From CAYVWB01 sp964455395 (lineage in GTDB: Bacteria > Desulfobacterota > Desulfovibrionia > Desulfovibrionales > Desulfovibrionaceae), in the NCBI GenBank assembly GCA_964455395.1, contig CAYVWB010000019.1, positions 1 through 63,945 on the forward strand: a stretch of DNA of 63,945 bases. The letters are read 5' to 3'. The translations under genes were made by a program, and so were the position numbers. Shown here in pieces: positions 17,965-26,841 of this stretch. How positions within the stretch are numbered: position 1 is the stretch's first letter; each line of letters starts with the position of its first letter. The notes below the pieces were generated by a model. That model made no database searches and was not told the origin of the DNA. It saw only the letters and a list, made by a program, of their open reading frames with translations.

Positions 17965-19422
17965 TCACCTCGTCAAGCGCCGGGCTGGCTTCGTGGCCTT
18001 GAGTATGGCTGTTTGGCAGAGAAGGTCCTCAAGGGAGTAGGAGAACCATGATTTGTCTATGGATGTCGGCAGATTGGAGCTGACCACCTTGCTGACGATT
18101 TCGACTTCGAACCCCAATTCTTCCCAGAGCTCCATGAAGTCGTTGAGCCGATACAAGTTGGTGCCTTTCCACGTGCTCGTCCATTGTTCTCTTGATTGTT
18201 GCAGAAATTCGAAATGGATGCCGGAACTTGTGCCTCCGGTGTGATCGTTCAAGCCGATTTCATGCAGCATGCAGCCGCCGGGACGCAGGATGCGAAAGAG
18301 TTCCCTGGATGTGGACGCGACGTCCTGCACATGTTCGAAAACCATTTTGGAGATGCAGAAGTCGATGCTTTCATCGTGGAGTTCAAGGTCTTCAAGGTAA
18401 CTGTTGGAGAGACGAAGCGTCTGGTCCATTCGTGCCGGAACAGGCGCGTTCAGATAGGGAGCGATCGAAGCGAGCTTGGAGAACAGGAGAGGCATGTCGG
18501 GGCAGGGCGGTGGCGTCTCGAAGGATGGCTCAAGAGCGATGGCGTTCCGGAATCGTGAACAAAGGAACGAGGAGATCAGCGGGAGGTCGCCGTACCCCAG
18601 TTCGAGCGCGGTATCTCCGGAAGTGGGAAATTCGGGAAGACAGCGCTCAATCCAGCGTAATTGCCCCGTGAGACGTTCAAGCGATATGTGTGGAAAAAAA
18701 TCCCTGGTGAGCATTGCATCCAATGCATGGATAGTGTCGACCTGGAAGTACTCGGCGGTATGCTTTTCGCGAGATTCCCTTCTGAACCATTCATCAGGAG
18801 TGTGTTTTTCATAGAACCCCGTAATGAAGTCCATCGGCATGTTCGCGATGTTCCCTGCGTATTGCATGGTCCAAAGGAATTCTTCTGTCGGCGAGTACGC
18901 ATCGCGAGTGCAGCCTCCTCGCAACCCCTCAGGCGCGCATCGTTGGATCGCGCCAGGTTTGGACGGAACCAAAGTACGCTTGACTTTTTGCATGAAACGA
19001 AGACATTCGCCATTGGCGACAGTAAACTCCATGTTGCTCAGAGCGTTTTCCGCGCCAGCATAATCATGTGCGCCTGACAGGACCTGGTCCGCCTTGCTCC
19101 TGATGTATGGCGCGTCAAAGAAAAGCGTGTATGCGCTGATGCAGAGGACTGGGTCCCACCCTCGCGCTCGGGCCGAAGCGGCGAGTCGTTCATTTGGCAA
19201 AGAGACGTGGCCGACCTCGTAGGGCAGCCCCCAGCTGGCTATGATTGCAATGAATTCCTTCGGGGTGTCTGGCGCGATGGAGAGCAACACCTCCGAGCAG
19301 ACACCCTGGCCAAGAAGTTCTTTCATAATAAGGGGGTAGAGATAGTCGCCCTTGAGCCGGGTAAGCGATGGGCAATTCTCTGCAAGGGGACGCACCGTGG
19401 CGATGCAAGGCAACGAGGGCAT
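17965..19422 (-). CDS. Nucleotidyltransferase-like domain fused to a SAM methyltransferase
   Basis: A 485-residue two-domain protein. The N-terminal 230 residues resemble the CMP-sugar cytidylyltransferase fold in overall pattern, but the canonical Ala-Arg-x-Gly-Ser-x-Arg nucleotide loop is absent, so this assignment is tentative. The C-terminal domain is a methyltransferase with Glu-Leu-Gly-Tyr-Gly-Asp at 274-279 and a Leu-Arg-Pro-Gly-Gly motif. ATG at 19422 follows TTGGAG; a TTG 42 bases upstream is possible. It is the first gene of the minus-strand unit that runs to 10861. If both halves act on one substrate it would couple activation and methylation of a sugar. Confidence 0.6.
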   Translation of the reverse strand: MPSLPCIATVRPLAENCPSLTRLKGDYLYPLIMKELLGQGVCSEVLLSIAPDTPKEFIAIIASWGLPYEVGHVSLPNERLAASARARGWDPVLCISAYTLFFDAPYIRSKADQVLSGAHDYAGAENALSNMEFTVANGECLRFMQKVKRTLVPSKPGAIQRCAPEGLRGGCTRDAYSPTEEFLWTMQYAGNIANMPMDFITGFYEKHTPDEWFRRESREKHTAEYFQVDTIHALDAMLTRDFFPHISLERLTGQLRWIERCLPEFPTSGDTALELGYGDLPLISSFLCSRFRNAIALEPSFETPPPCPDMPLLFSKLASIAPYLNAPVPARMDQTLRLSNSYLEDLELHDESIDFCISKMVFEHVQDVASTSRELFRILRPGGCMLHEIGLNDHTGGTSSGIHFEFLQQSREQWTSTWKGTNLYRLNDFMELWEELGFEVEIVSKVVSSNLPTSIDKSWFSYSLEDLLCQTAILKATKPARRLTR

Positions 19423-20044
19423 GGTGATACTCCAATTCCAGCGGGTTCCACGCTTCTGGTCCAATTGAACCGGGGCTCATGGTCAACCTGGACAAGGGCG
19501 AAAGGAAACCGGAATGAGAACGAAAGAGGACTTCTCCCCTGTCAAAAGCGCTTCTGGAGCGTGGAGCCGCTCCGCACCCTCAAGCCGCAAAGGGGTTCCG
19601 CATGAAGACGCTCCGATTCAGCGCACTGCAAATGCCGGGATGTCCGGCAGGAGGCCGGGGACGCCGTTCGCGACACTGTCCTGAATAGAGCAAACTGGGC
19701 GCCAAATCTCTCCAGGTCGTCGTCATGGAAGGGAAAGGCCTCGTGGGTCGAACAGGTGGTGCGAGATTCGACAAGCCTTGCTTCATGACGCTCCCGACCC
19801 CTGTTCTCGGTAACGTTTCGGACCTCAAACTCTGGATGGAGCAAGGGATTCCGATAGTTCGGCCTGCGTGCGGGCTGAAACAGTCGGAAAAGACATCGGC
19901 GCAGGCCGGCTCGCTTCGCACCACAGGCCGGAACAGCCAGGACCAGCCGAGCGTGGGGTGGCGCACAACCCTCAACCACGAAACAAGCCCGGTCCATTTC
20001 GAGTCATCCTTCGCAAAACCTCATCGCGCCGGAAGGGAGTCGTC
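19423..20044. other. Long divergent intergenic region
   Basis: About 620 bp separate two divergent units, both led by sugar/radical-SAM genes. No frame here has a ribosome site plus protein-like composition; several open frames on both strands are GC-driven. It presumably holds both promoters and may be the scar of a lost gene. I see no tRNA, direct repeats or insertion-sequence ends. Confidence 0.45.
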
Positions 20045-21076
20045 ATGAGCATGCGCCAAAGCTTGCCTGCCCGCGTGTTGCGCATCTGGACCAGCCGTGT
20101 GGAGGCCATGCCTCGCTCGGCTCAGATAGAGATCACCAACGTGTGCAACCTCAACTGCAAGATGTGCTTCCGCCATTTTCTCGACATCGATGTACAGCAC
20201 ATGGATATCGAATTGTACAAGCGCATCGTGGACGCGTTGGAGGGCGTCTCGCTCATCACGCCCTCGGGCTATGGCGAGCCCTTGCTCCACCCGCACATCC
20301 ATGAAGCCATCATCTACGCCAAGTCCAAGGGCCACCAGGTGCGCATCACCTCCAACGGATTGCTTCTGGACACGGCGGAGAAGCGCGAGCAGCTCCTCGC
20401 CACAGGGTTGGACGCCATCTCGTTCTCGCTGGAGGATATCAAAGGGGAGAGCGAGATAGGCCATCCCAACGCGGCCGCGCTGGCGCACATCGCCGCTTTG
20501 GCGGCCCTGCGCGATGCGCGTCACATGACCACGCCCCGCATAACCTTGCAGACGATGATGCTCAAGGACCGCGAGGAGGACGTCATCGACATCATCCGGT
20601 GGGGCGCCGCCCACCACGTGGACCGCATCAACGTGGCCCGCTTCGAGATCAACACCCTCCCCGGCGTAGCGCGTCCGACCGTGGCCGAGGAACAAGCGCT
20701 CTTCAAGCGTTTCGATGCGTTGCGAAGGGAGCTCGGCATCCAGATCGACTGCCCCCAGGACCGCTTGGGCCCGGGATGGCAAGGCTGGCTCTACAAACAT
20801 TGCAAAGGCCTGTTGCGTCTGGACGACAACTGCATCCGCCTCCAGGATTTCGTGCACATCGCAGTGAATGGCGATATCCGGCCCTGTTGCGCCATCACGG
20901 AAGCGCCCATGGGCAAGCTGCCGCAAGACGACTTGCGCGCCGTGTGGCGCAGCAGCCGCTACCAGGCCTTCCGACGCAACTACAAGCATGCGCCTTGGTG
21001 CAAGGGGTGCGACTTCGCTCGCATCACTCAGGCGCCGGCTCCGGGCGGCGTTGAGTCTCGAAGACCAGAATCCTGA
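20045..21076 (+). CDS. Radical-SAM/SPASM-type protein
   Basis: A 343-residue enzyme with the cluster motif Cys34-x3-Cys38-x2-Cys41, a Gly-Tyr-Gly-Glu-Pro motif, and a C-terminal auxiliary set (an isolated Cys, Pro-Cys-Cys, then Cys-Lys-Gly-Cys). AGGGAG precedes ATG 20045. It is the only plus-strand gene between 10.8 and 45.7 kb, and its last 53 bases overlap the end of the convergent methyltransferase. Its sequence closely parallels the minus-strand radical-SAM gene at 32342-33334, including the Asp-Ile-Ile-Arg-Trp and Phe-Lys-Arg-Asp-Ala-Leu-type segments, so they are paralogues. Substrate unknown. Confidence 0.85.
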   Translation: MSMRQSLPARVLRIWTSRVEAMPRSAQIEITNVCNLNCKMCFRHFLDIDVQHMDIELYKRIVDALEGVSLITPSGYGEPLLHPHIHEAIIYAKSKGHQVRITSNGLLLDTAEKREQLLATGLDAISFSLEDIKGESEIGHPNAAALAHIAALAALRDARHMTTPRITLQTMMLKDREEDVIDIIRWGAAHHVDRINVARFEINTLPGVARPTVAEEQALFKRFDALRRELGIQIDCPQDRLGPGWQGWLYKHCKGLLRLDDNCIRLQDFVHIAVNGDIRPCCAITEAPMGKLPQDDLRAVWRSSRYQAFRRNYKHAPWCKGCDFARITQAPAPGGVESRRPES

Positions 21077-21659
21077 AGACGTCTGCAAATACCGGCCTGT
21101 TGACGACAGCGTTGAAGCCTCCCCGCGCGAACACCTCGATGAAGTCCTCGATGCGGTAGTTGTATTCATACATGATGGCGTCGCCGCGCAGGCTTCTGGC
21201 GAGAAACCAGAGCAAACGGCCCATGAACGAGTCGTGGTTGGGCTGGATGACCAGAACATGGCGCTTCGAAAGACGCATCATGTGCTGCGCCATGGGCTCG
21301 AAGTGGAGAAAATGCTCCAGCATGCCGTCGCTGGAGACAAGGTCGAACGTGCGGTCTTCGTCTTCCACGGCCTTGTGTTCAGCGCGCAAGCCCTTGTTCG
21401 TACAGATTCTCACGGCGGCGGGAGAAACGTCCACACCCTGCGCATCCAGACCCATCTGCTGGTACGCTTCCAGGATATGCCCCGAACCGCAGCCCACTTC
21501 GAGAACAGTGTGTGCGTCCAGACCCGGAACAAGCGCGCGCAAGGCGTCGATTTTTGCGCGGAACATCCGTCGTCCCAATGGCGTAAGCTGCTCTCCATGT
21601 TCTGCGGCTTGCCAGAGGGCTTCCCAGTCCGCGTACAGCGTCGTGTGCCGGCGTGTCAT
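21024..21659 (-). CDS. SAM-dependent methyltransferase
   Basis: A 211-residue class I methyltransferase with motif I Val-Leu-Glu-Val-Gly-Cys-Gly-Ser-Gly (52-60), then Gly-Val-Asp-Val-Ser. The C-terminal Tyr-Glu-Tyr-Asn-Tyr segment may contact substrate. ATG 21659 lies one base after the stop of the upstream radical-SAM gene, so the two are coupled; the ribosome site is weak. The 3' end runs 53 bases into the 3' end of the plus-strand radical-SAM gene. Likely an O- or N-methyltransferase for a sugar. Confidence 0.82.
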   Translation of the reverse strand: MTRRHTTLYADWEALWQAAEHGEQLTPLGRRMFRAKIDALRALVPGLDAHTVLEVGCGSGHILEAYQQMGLDAQGVDVSPAAVRICTNKGLRAEHKAVEDEDRTFDLVSSDGMLEHFLHFEPMAQHMMRLSKRHVLVIQPNHDSFMGRLLWFLARSLRGDAIMYEYNYRIEDFIEVFARGGFNAVVNRPVFADVFRILVFETQRRPEPAPE

Positions 21660-21660
21660 C

Positions 21661-22992
21661 TTATCGGGTGTGCAGCTTGCCGGATTCATGGGCTTTTCGG
21701 TACAGGGTCTTGCCGTGCTTTTGTTCATAAGCAGTGACTGCTTCCATGAATTCATCCAGGGTGACATGTTTTTTCGCGTCGATGAGGGGGTAGTAAATGT
21801 TCATGAAGTCCGGGTCGTCCGCCAGGAAACAGGGGTTGTAGAAGCGGAAAGGGCTCTTCTCCAGGGCTCGACCGCGTGCTTTCTCCAGTGGCTCCTCCAT
21901 GACATTGCCCATGTATATGTGCATGTTGGCGCAATTCATTACGTCACCATACGGCGTCATGTTGATCATTTCCTTCGTGCCGGGACACCCGAACTGGCGC
22001 CCGTAGTTGTACGCCAAATGGCGAGAGACGTACCGGTAAGGCTTGAGGATTTCCGCCAGCTTCTCCAGATCTTCGGGGTCCAGCACCGCATCCTTGTCCT
22101 TGAAGCTGCCCACGCCTTTGGCGAGCAACGTGTTCACCAGCACTTTTTCGGCGTCGGCGTAGTCAAGCAGGTCCAGAAACGCTTGGGTGTAGATGTTGCC
22201 CTTGTGGACCACAGTGTTGATGAGGGGCTTGATGCCGTATTGCTTGCAGAGCGCCACGCCGCGCTTGACGCGCTCGAAACTGCCGCGTTGTCTGCGGAAC
22301 GTGTCGTGCAGTTCGGGGACGCCGCTGTCCAGGCTGAAGTTGATGGTGTCCACGCCGAGTTCAGCACAGACTTTGGCTTTTTCCTCGTCGAAGAGATAGC
22401 CGTTCGTGGAAATGATGATGTGGTTGTAGTGGGGCTGGCACGCCTTGATGACTTCGCGCCACCGAGGAAACACGAAGGGTTCGCCGCCTTCCAGACCGAA
22501 GGTGGTGGCGCCGAGCTTCATGGCTTCCTTCACCACACGCGCGTAATCCTCCGGGGACATTTCCTTGCGTTCATGGGTTTGATCGATATGCGCGCAGAGA
22601 CAGTGGTTGCACCTGAAATTGCAGCGAAAAGTGACAGCGAATTCGATGCCCCGCAGCACGTATCGCTCCTTGCCCAACAGGTTGTAGAGCTTGCCCATGA
22701 GGATGTTGCGGGCCAAGCGGAAAGGGTAGAACGGTTTCTTCCAATGGACGCCATAGACCCAGTAGATGCGCAGGAGGGCTGCGTGGCGAGCCAGCAAGCC
22801 GGGAACAGGCTTGCGGTGGCGGATGCGCTTCTCCATGGATTCCTGCCGCGCAGTCTCCAGAACGGCGCGGATGCGCGCGGCTTCTTCATCAGTGCGCGCC
22901 ACGGCGCGGATGTCGTCCTCCATGGTGGTGAAGACGTTGCTTTTTTCCGGAGTCGGTGGGGACTGAGTCATGGGTTCGCTCGCTTGGTGCAT
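21661..22992 (-). CDS. Radical-SAM protein
   Basis: A 443-residue protein. A basic N-terminal extension of about 115 residues precedes the core motif Cys124-x3-Cys128-x2-Cys131 and Glu-Gly-Gly-Glu-Pro. A Cys in Phe-Gly-Cys-Pro-Gly-Thr and Cys-Ala-Asn later suggest an auxiliary cluster. The C-terminal part (Asp-Asp-Pro-Asp-Phe, Glu-Phe-Met-Glu-Ala) recalls activating-type or HpnH/MoaA-like enzymes. I use ATG 22992 because it overlaps the upstream stop (TAATG); ATG 22971 is an alternative. No function is claimed beyond radical chemistry on an unknown, probably glycan-related, substrate. Confidence 0.8.
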   Translation of the reverse strand: MHQASEPMTQSPPTPEKSNVFTTMEDDIRAVARTDEEAARIRAVLETARQESMEKRIRHRKPVPGLLARHAALLRIYWVYGVHWKKPFYPFRLARNILMGKLYNLLGKERYVLRGIEFAVTFRCNFRCNHCLCAHIDQTHERKEMSPEDYARVVKEAMKLGATTFGLEGGEPFVFPRWREVIKACQPHYNHIIISTNGYLFDEEKAKVCAELGVDTINFSLDSGVPELHDTFRRQRGSFERVKRGVALCKQYGIKPLINTVVHKGNIYTQAFLDLLDYADAEKVLVNTLLAKGVGSFKDKDAVLDPEDLEKLAEILKPYRYVSRHLAYNYGRQFGCPGTKEMINMTPYGDVMNCANMHIYMGNVMEEPLEKARGRALEKSPFRFYNPCFLADDPDFMNIYYPLIDAKKHVTLDEFMEAVTAYEQKHGKTLYRKAHESGKLHTR

Positions 22993-24050
22993 TAGCTTGT
23001 GTAGAGGATTGTGCCAATCATGTTGGCCCATTTTTCCAAATGGGTGACGCCGCCTCTGCATGCGCGGCATGTGGCGCTCGGCATGCGTTTTCTGGCGAGG
23101 TTTGCAGCGAAAAAACGCGCCCTTGAATTGTTCAGAATGTCTTTGAGAGTATTGTCTTCCAGAAGATTGCCGAGGCGGTTCTTGACGTCGAAGTCCGCGC
23201 AACAGGTGGAGACGTCGCCGTTCCAATAGATGGCGAAGTGTTCCAGCATGCCCAGGCAGGAGCCGAAGCGCGCCGGTTTGCAGCGGTCCTCGACAAACTT
23301 TGCATGCGCTGTGGTCCAGCAACTGGGACCATCCAGCCGGAACACTAGGCCGTCCCCCACCCGGACGTTTTCGACGTTGCTCAGCCGGGAGCGCACAGGC
23401 GCGGTGAGTTCGCTGTAGGAGGGCAACGCTTCGCCCGTGATGGCCGCCAAGCGCGCCGTGAAGTCGTCCAGAAGCGGCGCGTTCACGAAGTCCCCGCCGT
23501 GCAGACCGAGTACGTACTTGGAGTAGTAGGTTTCCTTGAGGAACGCGATTTCGATGGCGGTGGACGCCTTGCGCGACTGGCGCAAGCGCACGAACTCAGC
23601 TAGGCCGTCCAGGTACGCTTGGTGGTCGAACCGCTTGGGGAGGCTGGCGGCTTGTTTGACGGGGTCTGAAAGTCTCAAGCTGATGATGACGCGGTCCACG
23701 CCGGAATCCAGCAGCGCTTCGCGGAAGTCGGGGTCGGACAAACGGCTCCCGTTGTTGATGAGCGTGGCCTGCAGGCTGGTGCGCTGTTTGAGATAGGCCA
23801 GCATGTGGCAGAGGTCCTTGTGCAGAGTGGGTTCGCCTATTCCTCCGATGAGAAGCTCGCTCACGATGTCGGCGTGGTCGATCTTGTCGGCGATCGTCGT
23901 GAACTGCTCGTAGCCCATGTGGCCCAGAGGCCGCGTCATGGCTTCGCGGGGGCAGAACCAGCAGGAAAAGTTGCAGTGGTTCGTAATCTCCACGTCCACC
24001 CAGTTGAACCGGGGGTTGTCATAGTAGAAGGCGTGCGGAGGCGTCGCCAT
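22992..24050 (-). CDS. Radical-SAM/SPASM-type protein
   Basis: This 352-residue protein has Cys26-x3-Cys30-x2-Cys33 near the N-terminus, Gly-Gly-Ile-Gly-Glu-Pro, and a C-terminal auxiliary-cluster set: a single Cys before a Trp-Asn-Gly-Asp-Val strand, then Thr-Cys-Cys, then Cys-Arg-Ala-Cys. It is packed tightly between two other radical-SAM genes, with one base to the previous stop and an overlapping stop/start with the next. Three successive radical-SAM genes (24052, 22992, 21661) then a methyltransferase form the core of this transcription unit. Confidence 0.85.
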   Translation of the reverse strand: MATPPHAFYYDNPRFNWVDVEITNHCNFSCWFCPREAMTRPLGHMGYEQFTTIADKIDHADIVSELLIGGIGEPTLHKDLCHMLAYLKQRTSLQATLINNGSRLSDPDFREALLDSGVDRVIISLRLSDPVKQAASLPKRFDHQAYLDGLAEFVRLRQSRKASTAIEIAFLKETYYSKYVLGLHGGDFVNAPLLDDFTARLAAITGEALPSYSELTAPVRSRLSNVENVRVGDGLVFRLDGPSCWTTAHAKFVEDRCKPARFGSCLGMLEHFAIYWNGDVSTCCADFDVKNRLGNLLEDNTLKDILNNSRARFFAANLARKRMPSATCRACRGGVTHLEKWANMIGTILYTS

Positions 24051-24051
24051 G

Positions 24052-25476
24052 CTAGTTTCCCGCCTGCGTTTTGAGCTTGCGGAAGCGGCCCCAGAAGATC
24101 TTGTACGCCATCCACAGTTTGATCTTGAAGTTCGTCCAGGAGCGTAGCTGTTTCACTTGCCCCCACAGGAAAGACGGCCGCAGGTACGCTTCCTTCACCG
24201 CGTGCTTGTAGAGCTCTTGGAGACGCTCTCGGTCGATGCCCTGGGGGGTGTAGGAAAGGTCGTAGTAGGTGCTCACGTCGGTCCAGTCCACATCCTGGAA
24301 GCCTTCGTCGAGGGCCATCTCGTAGAACTGCGTGCCCGGGTATGGGCTGGCCAGGTTGAAAGCGGCTTGGCAGTTGGGGAACTCGCGAGCGAACGCGATG
24401 GTTCGTTGCACGGATTCCTCCGTTTCTCCTGGCAAACCGATGATGAACCCCAGGTCCGCGTCTATGCCCTCGGCAGCCATCATGCGCACGCCTTCGCGGA
24501 TGTCCTCGATGGATTCGCCCTTGCGCATCGCTTGCAGCATCTGCGGATCACCGGACTCCACGCCGATGAACAGCTTGTGGCATCCTGCGCGTTTCATCAA
24601 GGCAAGCGTCTCCGGATCCACCTTGTCCGCTCGGATCTGCGCGCCCCAGAGCAGTGGGCGTTTCATGGCGATCATGCCCCGACAGATTTCGCGCACCCAG
24701 TCACGGTCCAGGTTGAAGATGGAGTCTGCGATAAGACAGTTGCGCACGCCGTGGATGTCGTAGAGCGTCGTCAGCTCCTCCAGCACCTTTTCGGGGGAGC
24801 GCTTGCGCTGCTTGCGGCCTGTGACTCGTTTCGCACAGAAGATGCAATGGTAAGGGCACCCGCGACTGAACGTGACGGCGGCGTAATTTTTTTTGACAGT
24901 CCAGTTGTACCAGTAGCGGTTCATGGGCAAGGCGCACCAGTCGTTCATGGGCAGGTCGTCAAGATCTGCGATGAAGGGACGAGGTTCGTTGACGATGACC
25001 TTCTCCCCGTTGCGCCACGCAAGCCCTCGCACATCCGCAGCGTCGTCCCCGCGTTCCCAGGCGCGAAGCAGGTCGCGCATGGTGTACTCGCCTTCCCCGA
25101 TGACGGCGGCGTCCAGTTCGGGAAAACCTTGCAGCAGATTCGCCGCTTCCACCGAAGGGTGCGCTCCGCCGACCACGTACCGCATCTCCGGCAGACGTTC
25201 GCGCGCCTTGCGCGCCAGCTGCATTGTCTGCCCTATCTGAAATGTGTACAAAGTCTGTCCGATCACATCCGGCTTGAACGCCTCGATGTACGCCAGGATG
25301 CGTTCTCCACTCATCTGATACGCGGCGGCGTCCAGCAGCGTCACATCGAACCCATCCTCCTTCAGCACCGCGGAGAGGCCCAGGAGTCCGAGGGGTTGCA
25401 GCAGCAGGAGGTTGTCGCCCGGGTTGTTCAGGTCGTTGGGCAAGGCCAGCAAGAGTATCTTCAGTCGTTTCGCCAT
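24052..25476 (-). CDS. B12-binding-domain radical-SAM enzyme (class B type)
   Basis: A 474-residue protein with an N-terminal cobalamin-binding-like Rossmann domain (about 5-145; Gly-Gly-Ala-His-Pro, Ile-Gly-Glu-Gly-Glu) and a radical-SAM core with Cys207-x3-Cys211-x2-Cys214, Gly-Val-Glu-Ser-Gly and Gly-Leu-Pro-Gly-Glu-Thr. The domain lacks DxHxxG, as usual in this class. Family members methylate unactivated carbons or perform ring rearrangements. ATG 25476 follows AGAGG. It stands second in its transcription unit, after a methyltransferase, and precedes two other radical-SAM genes. Confidence 0.87.
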   Translation of the reverse strand: MAKRLKILLLALPNDLNNPGDNLLLLQPLGLLGLSAVLKEDGFDVTLLDAAAYQMSGERILAYIEAFKPDVIGQTLYTFQIGQTMQLARKARERLPEMRYVVGGAHPSVEAANLLQGFPELDAAVIGEGEYTMRDLLRAWERGDDAADVRGLAWRNGEKVIVNEPRPFIADLDDLPMNDWCALPMNRYWYNWTVKKNYAAVTFSRGCPYHCIFCAKRVTGRKQRKRSPEKVLEELTTLYDIHGVRNCLIADSIFNLDRDWVREICRGMIAMKRPLLWGAQIRADKVDPETLALMKRAGCHKLFIGVESGDPQMLQAMRKGESIEDIREGVRMMAAEGIDADLGFIIGLPGETEESVQRTIAFAREFPNCQAAFNLASPYPGTQFYEMALDEGFQDVDWTDVSTYYDLSYTPQGIDRERLQELYKHAVKEAYLRPSFLWGQVKQLRSWTNFKIKLWMAYKIFWGRFRKLKTQAGN

Positions 25477-25484
25477 ACGGACCT

Positions 25485-26399
25485 CTATGCAGCCTTCTGC
25501 AGGACATGCAGGGACATGAAGCATTGGCGCTTCAGCGCAGGGAGAACGGCCATGGCGGCAAGCTCCATGCCGAAGTAGGCGCGCGTCAGCAGCTCCAGGC
25601 GCAGGATCCTCGGCAAGTGGTACGCCGGGGTCATCATGCGGTAGCTCTCGTACACGGTGTGTGCAAATTGCGAGCGCATCCAGTGCAGGTCCTGGGCCGT
25701 GAGGTAGCGTGGAGGCTGTTCACCAAGTACGCCGTATTTGTCGAAACAGGTCAAGGCGCGGTGCAGCCATTTGAAGAGCGCGCCATCGGCTTGCGGCTCC
25801 ACCGAGATGAACAGGCCTCCGGGTTTGAGCACGCGCAAGGCTTCAGCCACGGCTTTGCGTTCGTCCACGAACATGAGCATGGATTGCGCATAGACCACAT
25901 CGACACAAGCGTTTCGCAGGAAGAGGCGTTCCGCGTCCATGACGGCGCGGGCGTGCTTCAGCGCCGGATTGATCAAGCCCTCCAGGAGGATGTCCGTAGT
26001 CAGCGTCCATGCCCCGGCGCGTTGGAACAGCTCGGTTTCGTAGCCGCGGCCGGCTCCGAGCAGAAGGACTTTCTTGCCGTCCAGCGCCCCCGCGCGTTTC
26101 AGAACAACATGTTGGCAGTACCGGTAGCTGTATCCGTCGTCTTGCCAGAAGCGAACCCCTCGCTCCTGGCGAGACTTCCACATGTCAGCAAAATATTTCT
26201 TGATTTCATGCTTCAATTCGTCCTCGCGCACAGATGCGTTTTGCTCTGCGGAAGCGGTCAGGACAGGGATGCCGCGGCGTATGGGGTAGCAGTGCGCGCC
26301 GTCTTGGCTGCAGAGGGCGTCGCCGGCGGCGTTGGGAGCAAGGCCGTCGCCATCCGGCCCAGTCACGAGGGCAAGGAGTGTGGGGTCAAGGGGAGACAT
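25485..26399 (-). CDS. SAM methyltransferase with N-terminal Trm112-like segment
   Basis: The 304-residue protein begins with a short Trm112/DUF951-like segment (about 5-48, ending Tyr-Pro-Ile-Arg-Arg-Gly-Ile-Pro-Val-Leu, with Cys30 and Cys37), then a class I methyltransferase with Val-Leu-Leu-Leu-Gly-Ala-Gly-Arg-Gly at 111-119 and Leu-Lys-Pro-Gly-Gly. AGGA precedes ATG 26399. It is the first gene of the minus-strand unit ending at 21024, downstream of an unusually AT-rich control region. Substrate unknown; position with B12 radical-SAM enzymes suggests sugar modification. Confidence 0.8.
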   Translation of the reverse strand: MSPLDPTLLALVTGPDGDGLAPNAAGDALCSQDGAHCYPIRRGIPVLTASAEQNASVREDELKHEIKKYFADMWKSRQERGVRFWQDDGYSYRYCQHVVLKRAGALDGKKVLLLGAGRGYETELFQRAGAWTLTTDILLEGLINPALKHARAVMDAERLFLRNACVDVVYAQSMLMFVDERKAVAEALRVLKPGGLFISVEPQADGALFKWLHRALTCFDKYGVLGEQPPRYLTAQDLHWMRSQFAHTVYESYRMMTPAYHLPRILRLELLTRAYFGMELAAMAVLPALKRQCFMSLHVLQKAA

Positions 26400-26841
26400 G
26401 GGAGTATCCTGCGAGTGTTGAGCAAGACGCTTTGCCAGGCGGCTTGCCGGGCTCACGATGCTCGTGAGCGCAGATGCGCCGGACGCGCTCCATGGGGGCA
26501 AGGCCTCTCGGGACGACAGCTGACGGGCCGCCATGCGTCTTGTGCATGCGAACCGCCAAACGCGTTTTGGCTGCTGCAGAGTAAAGTGTGCGAAGTGGGC
26601 AAGAATTCACAGGAATTTTGTGTATCATATTTTGTTTAAATTTACGTATACATTGTTTCATGAATTCACGATGTATACTGTACACTTCGAATGAGAAAAG
26701 CTTCGCGGCATGTCCTGGCGTCCCCATACGGCTCGAAACAAACGACATGCGACCGCTCTGCACGGTGGAGAGGACTTTTTTGGAGTCATCTCGGTGTACA
26801 TGGCGCATCAAAATGGACGAAGGCGTGCGCATGGCGGTCCC
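26400..26841 (-). promoter_or_regulatory. AT-rich control region of the 21.0-26.4 kb unit
   Basis: This 442-bp gap contains no supported gene. Its middle (about 26580-26700) is strikingly AT-rich against the GC-rich island and carries a perfect inverted repeat. On the minus strand TATGAT (26624-26629) could be a -10 element, though the matching -35 (TGTATA) is poor. GAATTCAC occurs twice here (near 26605 and 26662). The likely role is promoter and operator for the downstream methyltransferase/radical-SAM genes. Confidence 0.45.
26646..26678. repeat. Perfect 8-bp inverted repeat, candidate operator
   Basis: GTATACAT (26646-26653) and ATGTATAC (26671-26678) are exact inverse copies separated by 17 bases, in the AT-rich region just upstream of a minus-strand unit. 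The spacing of arm centres (25 bp) is between two and two and a half helical turns, so a dimeric or paired-dimer regulator could bind. Confidence 0.55.

Noticed and set aside
19725..20048. Plus-strand frame in the divergent gap
   Set aside because: No ribosome site and no protein-like composition; it overlaps the real radical-SAM start.
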